Source: Flavobacteriales bacterium
GTDB lineage: Bacteria; Bacteroidota; Bacteroidia; Flavobacteriales_D; Sanyastnellaceae
Length of the DNA: 64,000 nucleotides
Direction: 5' to 3'
Assembly (NCBI GenBank): GCA_015665315.1
Contig: JADFAK010000005.1
Location: forward strand, 1 to 64,000
Positions within the stretch are counted from its first letter, which is position 1, and every line of letters begins with the position of its first letter. This document shows positions 61,585 through 64,000 of the stretch, piece by piece. The translations under genes and the position numbers were made by a program. Below the pieces are notes generated by a model. That model was not told the DNA's origin and ran no database searches. It saw only the letters and a program-made list of their open reading frames with translations.

Positions 61585-63453
61585 TTACAGCTTGATGAAC
61601 TCCATCCGTTGAACTCCTCGCTCGGTTGCTATTTCGATCAAATAATGACCTGGTTTTAGACCACTTATATTGGGAGGGTTCCATGTGTTCATGAATCCAG
61701 TCAGCACAGTTTTTCCGCTCATGTCGATCACTGAGTATCTCGTGTTCTCCGGCAAACCACCAATATTAAGGACGTCTCCAGCAGGATTGGGGTATAAATG
61801 GATTGAATCTTCCTTCTTGTTAAGAGCTACATTGTCCGCAAGCGATACAATAGGCAGGACAACGTATGAATTCATGGCAGGTCCAATATGCACACTGTTA
61901 TGTGCCACCAAGGGATTCACCAAGGTATCAAGGTTAAGACCGGGATACATTTCTCCACCGTTGTTCATGTTGCGATTGTATTGGGGATAGTTTGAAGAAG
62001 AGATGATGATTCTTAATTGATGGCCTTCGGCAAATGTGTAAGCAAGTGCAGGTAAAGTTATCTCTACATCATAGATATCTCCGGGGATCAGGTCGCTCTC
62101 TGCCGATGCAGTATATCCCTCCATAAAACGCATCCGTTGTCCATTGGAATTCAACATGTATGAAGACCCATCTGGGAATACGTCAGTTAGGCGCACAATG
62201 AAGTCTGTGTCGACTTGATCACTTGAAACCTGTATTCTGACAACAATATCCCCCGAAATATCCAGTGCGCCATCTTCGATAGGAAGTGAAAAGAGTAATA
62301 CATCATCTCTCGATTCTACAGCCTCACTTAAATCAAACGGCCCTTGTGGCAACGACAATACTTGTCCGCCAATAGTAGGAGAGGGGTCCTCTGGGTCGTA
62401 GTCGTAGCCAATAACGGCGTCATTTTCTGGTGAAGTCGCTGTAATCGAATGATCTTCCCGAAAGTAAAAAGTCGACTGCTCAACATTTGCCGGAGGCCAA
62501 ACATTGCTAGAAAGCCATTGATCGGTATTGGTTTGGAAATACGAGATGCTCGGTTCATCTTCCCAGTCATTGTCTATTCCCCGTAAATAATAATCGAAAA
62601 ACTGCATAGCTTTGATTACGTTAACACTAGCTGCAGCAGCGTAGGTTAGTTCGCCCTGTTGCTCCGATCCGACATATGCCGGTCCATTGCCACCGTGAAC
62701 CCACGGACCCATCAATAATTTGTGTTTATCGGCTACTGGCGACAAGGCTTGTAAATCGCTAAAAGTGCGCATGACATCCGTCGTATTGATATCGTACCAA
62801 CCGCCGATCAACAACATTGGGACCTCAATGTCATCTGTATACTGTGTTTCTTCTTCGGCGATTTGCCACACAATATTGTAATATGGCAGAGAAGCGTATA
62901 AACTTGAAATACCAAATAAGACTCCCAACTGAAGAATATGCTCTGTTTTGGCAATTCCACCTGGGAAAAAGTGGAAGTAATTCTGCTGGGGAGCACCCAC
63001 TTCAGGAACACAGCATTTTAAGTGGGGAGGGTGGAAGGATGCTGTTTGGTATTGTACTGTTGCCAATGCAGATGGTCCATAAGTCCCTATGTTGCCATCG
63101 CACCAGTCTTGCTCAGCAATCCATTCCACAGCGTCGTACCCGTCTTGACCATTGTCAGAATCTTCGACGCATGCATCCATACTGGCAAATCGACAGCGCC
63201 AGTCAAGAATGACAAAACCGTAATCCGAACTTTCCTGATCCCAGCCCACACCCAAGGGCAACCCAAGATGATATAGGTCTTTGTTGTAAGGGGTCTGTAT
63301 TAAAATGATTGGGTAGGTACCCTCGGCACTAGGTAAGTACACATCTGCAACCAAAAACTCACCGTCAGACATGGGAATAGCAATGGTTTCCCACTCCGGT
63401 TGCGAAAAACACACTGTAGAAACGAGAAGAAGTAGACAGGTCAAATATTTCAT
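61585..63453 (-). CDS. CocE/NonD-type hydrolase, T9SS-secreted
   Basis: 622 residues from the Met of MKYLTCLLLLVSTVCFSQ, a signal peptide (11 further codons upstream are possible). The alpha/beta-hydrolase part resembles CocE and X-Pro dipeptidyl-peptidase (S15) enzymes: ILIQTPYNKDL, DWRCRFASMDACVEDSDNGQDGYDAVEWIAEQDWCDGNIGTYGPSALA with the nucleophile Ser128 in GPS, and a jelly-roll domain (about 330-530). LLIGGWYD and LMGPWVHGG carry the acid and the His. The C-terminal ~75 residues (IHLYPNPAGDVLNIGGL to the end) form a T9SS type A domain. It probably cleaves esters or peptides outside the cell. Confidence 0.87.
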   Translation of the reverse strand: MKYLTCLLLLVSTVCFSQPEWETIAIPMSDGEFLVADVYLPSAEGTYPIILIQTPYNKDLYHLGLPLGVGWDQESSDYGFVILDWRCRFASMDACVEDSDNGQDGYDAVEWIAEQDWCDGNIGTYGPSALATVQYQTASFHPPHLKCCVPEVGAPQQNYFHFFPGGIAKTEHILQLGVLFGISSLYASLPYYNIVWQIAEEETQYTDDIEVPMLLIGGWYDINTTDVMRTFSDLQALSPVADKHKLLMGPWVHGGNGPAYVGSEQQGELTYAAAASVNVIKAMQFFDYYLRGIDNDWEDEPSISYFQTNTDQWLSSNVWPPANVEQSTFYFREDHSITATSPENDAVIGYDYDPEDPSPTIGGQVLSLPQGPFDLSEAVESRDDVLLFSLPIEDGALDISGDIVVRIQVSSDQVDTDFIVRLTDVFPDGSSYMLNSNGQRMRFMEGYTASAESDLIPGDIYDVEITLPALAYTFAEGHQLRIIISSSNYPQYNRNMNNGGEMYPGLNLDTLVNPLVAHNSVHIGPAMNSYVVLPIVSLADNVALNKKEDSIHLYPNPAGDVLNIGGLPENTRYSVIDMSGKTVLTGFMNTWNPPNISGLKPGHYLIEIATERGVQRMEFIKL

Positions 63454-63492
63454 TGAATAAAAATAGTGATTTTCACCTCGAATCACTTGGCC

Positions 63493-63533
63493 AAAAAAAA
63501 GGTCGACTTCTGCAATTCAGAATCGACCTTTTC
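63493..63533 (-). terminator. Terminator of the DegP gene
   Basis: On the minus strand AAAAGGTCGATTCTG, loop, then CAGAAGTCGACC and a run of eight T. It ends the leftward gene at 63551. Confidence 0.9.
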
Positions 63534-63550
63534 TAGACACTTATTATTTT

Positions 63551-64000
63551 CTACAATCCGAATCCATAATAGGCTTTTGTACCATTTGGGTATACGCCTT
63601 CAATCAAGACGCCTCCAGACTTGTTCTTTAGTACTTCCTCCAGGTCTTTCGGACTTTGGATTTTTTGTCCGTCCACTTGGGTGATTATAAAGTTTTGTTT
63701 GACTCCACTTTGACTGAGTTTGCCATTCCCTAGGTTGGCTATTTTTGCACCACCTGAAATACGCAAGTCGGCCTTTTGTCGTTCAGAGATTTCCTCAAAA
63801 TTGGCTCCGAGCAAAGACGTAATGGCTCTGGCCGAAAAGTCCTCTAATTCGGCAATGCCAGCCTGATTTCTCAACTTCATATCCAAATTCCGTGAAGATC
63901 CATTGCGCCATATCTCCACATCGACTTGATCGCCAGGGCGGAAGCGGCTCACTTGTTCTTGAAGCTCGGGAACCGTTGCTACACCTTTTCCACCGACTCG
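63551..64000 (-). CDS. degP: DegP/HtrA-type serine protease, C-terminal part (partial)
   Basis: The frame is open to the right window edge; 149 codons plus stop are visible. The part seen is the end of PDZ1 (VPELQEQVSRFRPGDQVDVEIWRNGSSRNLDMKL) and a second PDZ-like domain (GAKIANLGNGKLSQSGVKQNFIITQVDGQKIQSPKDLEEVLKNKSGGVLIEGVYPNG). This is the usual C-terminus of Do-like proteases. The protease domain and its catalytic triad lie beyond the window. It degrades or refolds damaged proteins in the periplasm. A strong terminator follows. Confidence 0.88.
   Translation of the reverse strand, partial: RVGGKGVATVPELQEQVSRFRPGDQVDVEIWRNGSSRNLDMKLRNQAGIAELEDFSARAITSLLGANFEEISERQKADLRISGGAKIANLGNGKLSQSGVKQNFIITQVDGQKIQSPKDLEEVLKNKSGGVLIEGVYPNGTKAYYGFGL

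Noticed and set aside
1-64000. tRNA, rRNA and CRISPR arrays
   Set aside because: No cloverleaf with CCA-proximal TTCRA-type arm, no rRNA stretch and no regularly spaced repeats were seen on reading; a tRNA search by program was not possible.

Overview
The window looks like chromosome of a free-living member of the Bacteroidota, probably close to Flavobacteriales. At least six secreted proteins end in type IX secretion (T9SS type A) sorting domains. Several genes have the phylum-typical promoter TAnnTTTG, often with TTG/TTTG about 19-21 bp upstream. Purine-rich Shine-Dalgarno sequences are mostly missing, and gene families such as WG-repeat, CotH, the long GAPDH and CtlX fit the phylum. I cannot name a species. 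No rRNA, tRNA or CRISPR array was seen.

Layout. 1-3.9 kb is an AT-richer accessory island: the 3' end of a group II intron, then a leftward three-gene ABC-three-component (ABC-3C) conflict/defence operon bracketed by short inverted repeats. 4.2-8.5 kb holds exported proteins (VIT/VWA protein, a lipoprotein with a possible caspase-like His/Cys dyad, a WG-repeat protein). 8.6-16.3 kb has a very large M48 membrane metalloprotease, two antitoxin relics and a large T9SS beta-propeller protein. 16.4-19.9 kb runs from a TetR regulator to a SulP anion transporter and a beta-carbonic anhydrase, a likely bicarbonate unit. 20-24.8 kb holds two signalling systems. 24.8-29.4 kb is a cyanophycin island: isoaspartyl peptidase, cyanophycinase, cyanophycin synthetase.

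29.7-35.1 kb has a SET-domain protein, an OmpR-type two-component system divergent from an acidic T9SS protein with likely OmpR-type direct repeats between them, and a LamG protein. 36.2-38 kb is a Crp/Fnr regulator, arsenite methyltransferase and MerT-like peptide, with an FNR-type box before arsM. 38-47 kb carries a CotH protein, two glycosyltransferases, a thioredoxin-like repeat protein, YwbE, an M43 protease and a pseudouridine synthase. 47-50.5 kb is a set of small genes. 50.5-54.4 kb is a leftward arginase, CtlX, arginyl-tRNA synthetase operon, which could use arginine released from cyanophycin. 54.6-64 kb has lipoproteins, an RnfD/NqrB-like protein paired with a DUF2330 protein, GAPDH, a CocE-type secreted hydrolase and the end of a DegP/HtrA protease.

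The most unexpected signal is a dispersed 16-bp word, GCGACAAGCGCAAATG. It occurs five times with no mismatch, on both strands, inside genes in different reading frames and between genes. A shortened relative occurs twice more as an identical 18-mer. No annotated feature explains it. All statements rest on reading the sequence; no database search was run.
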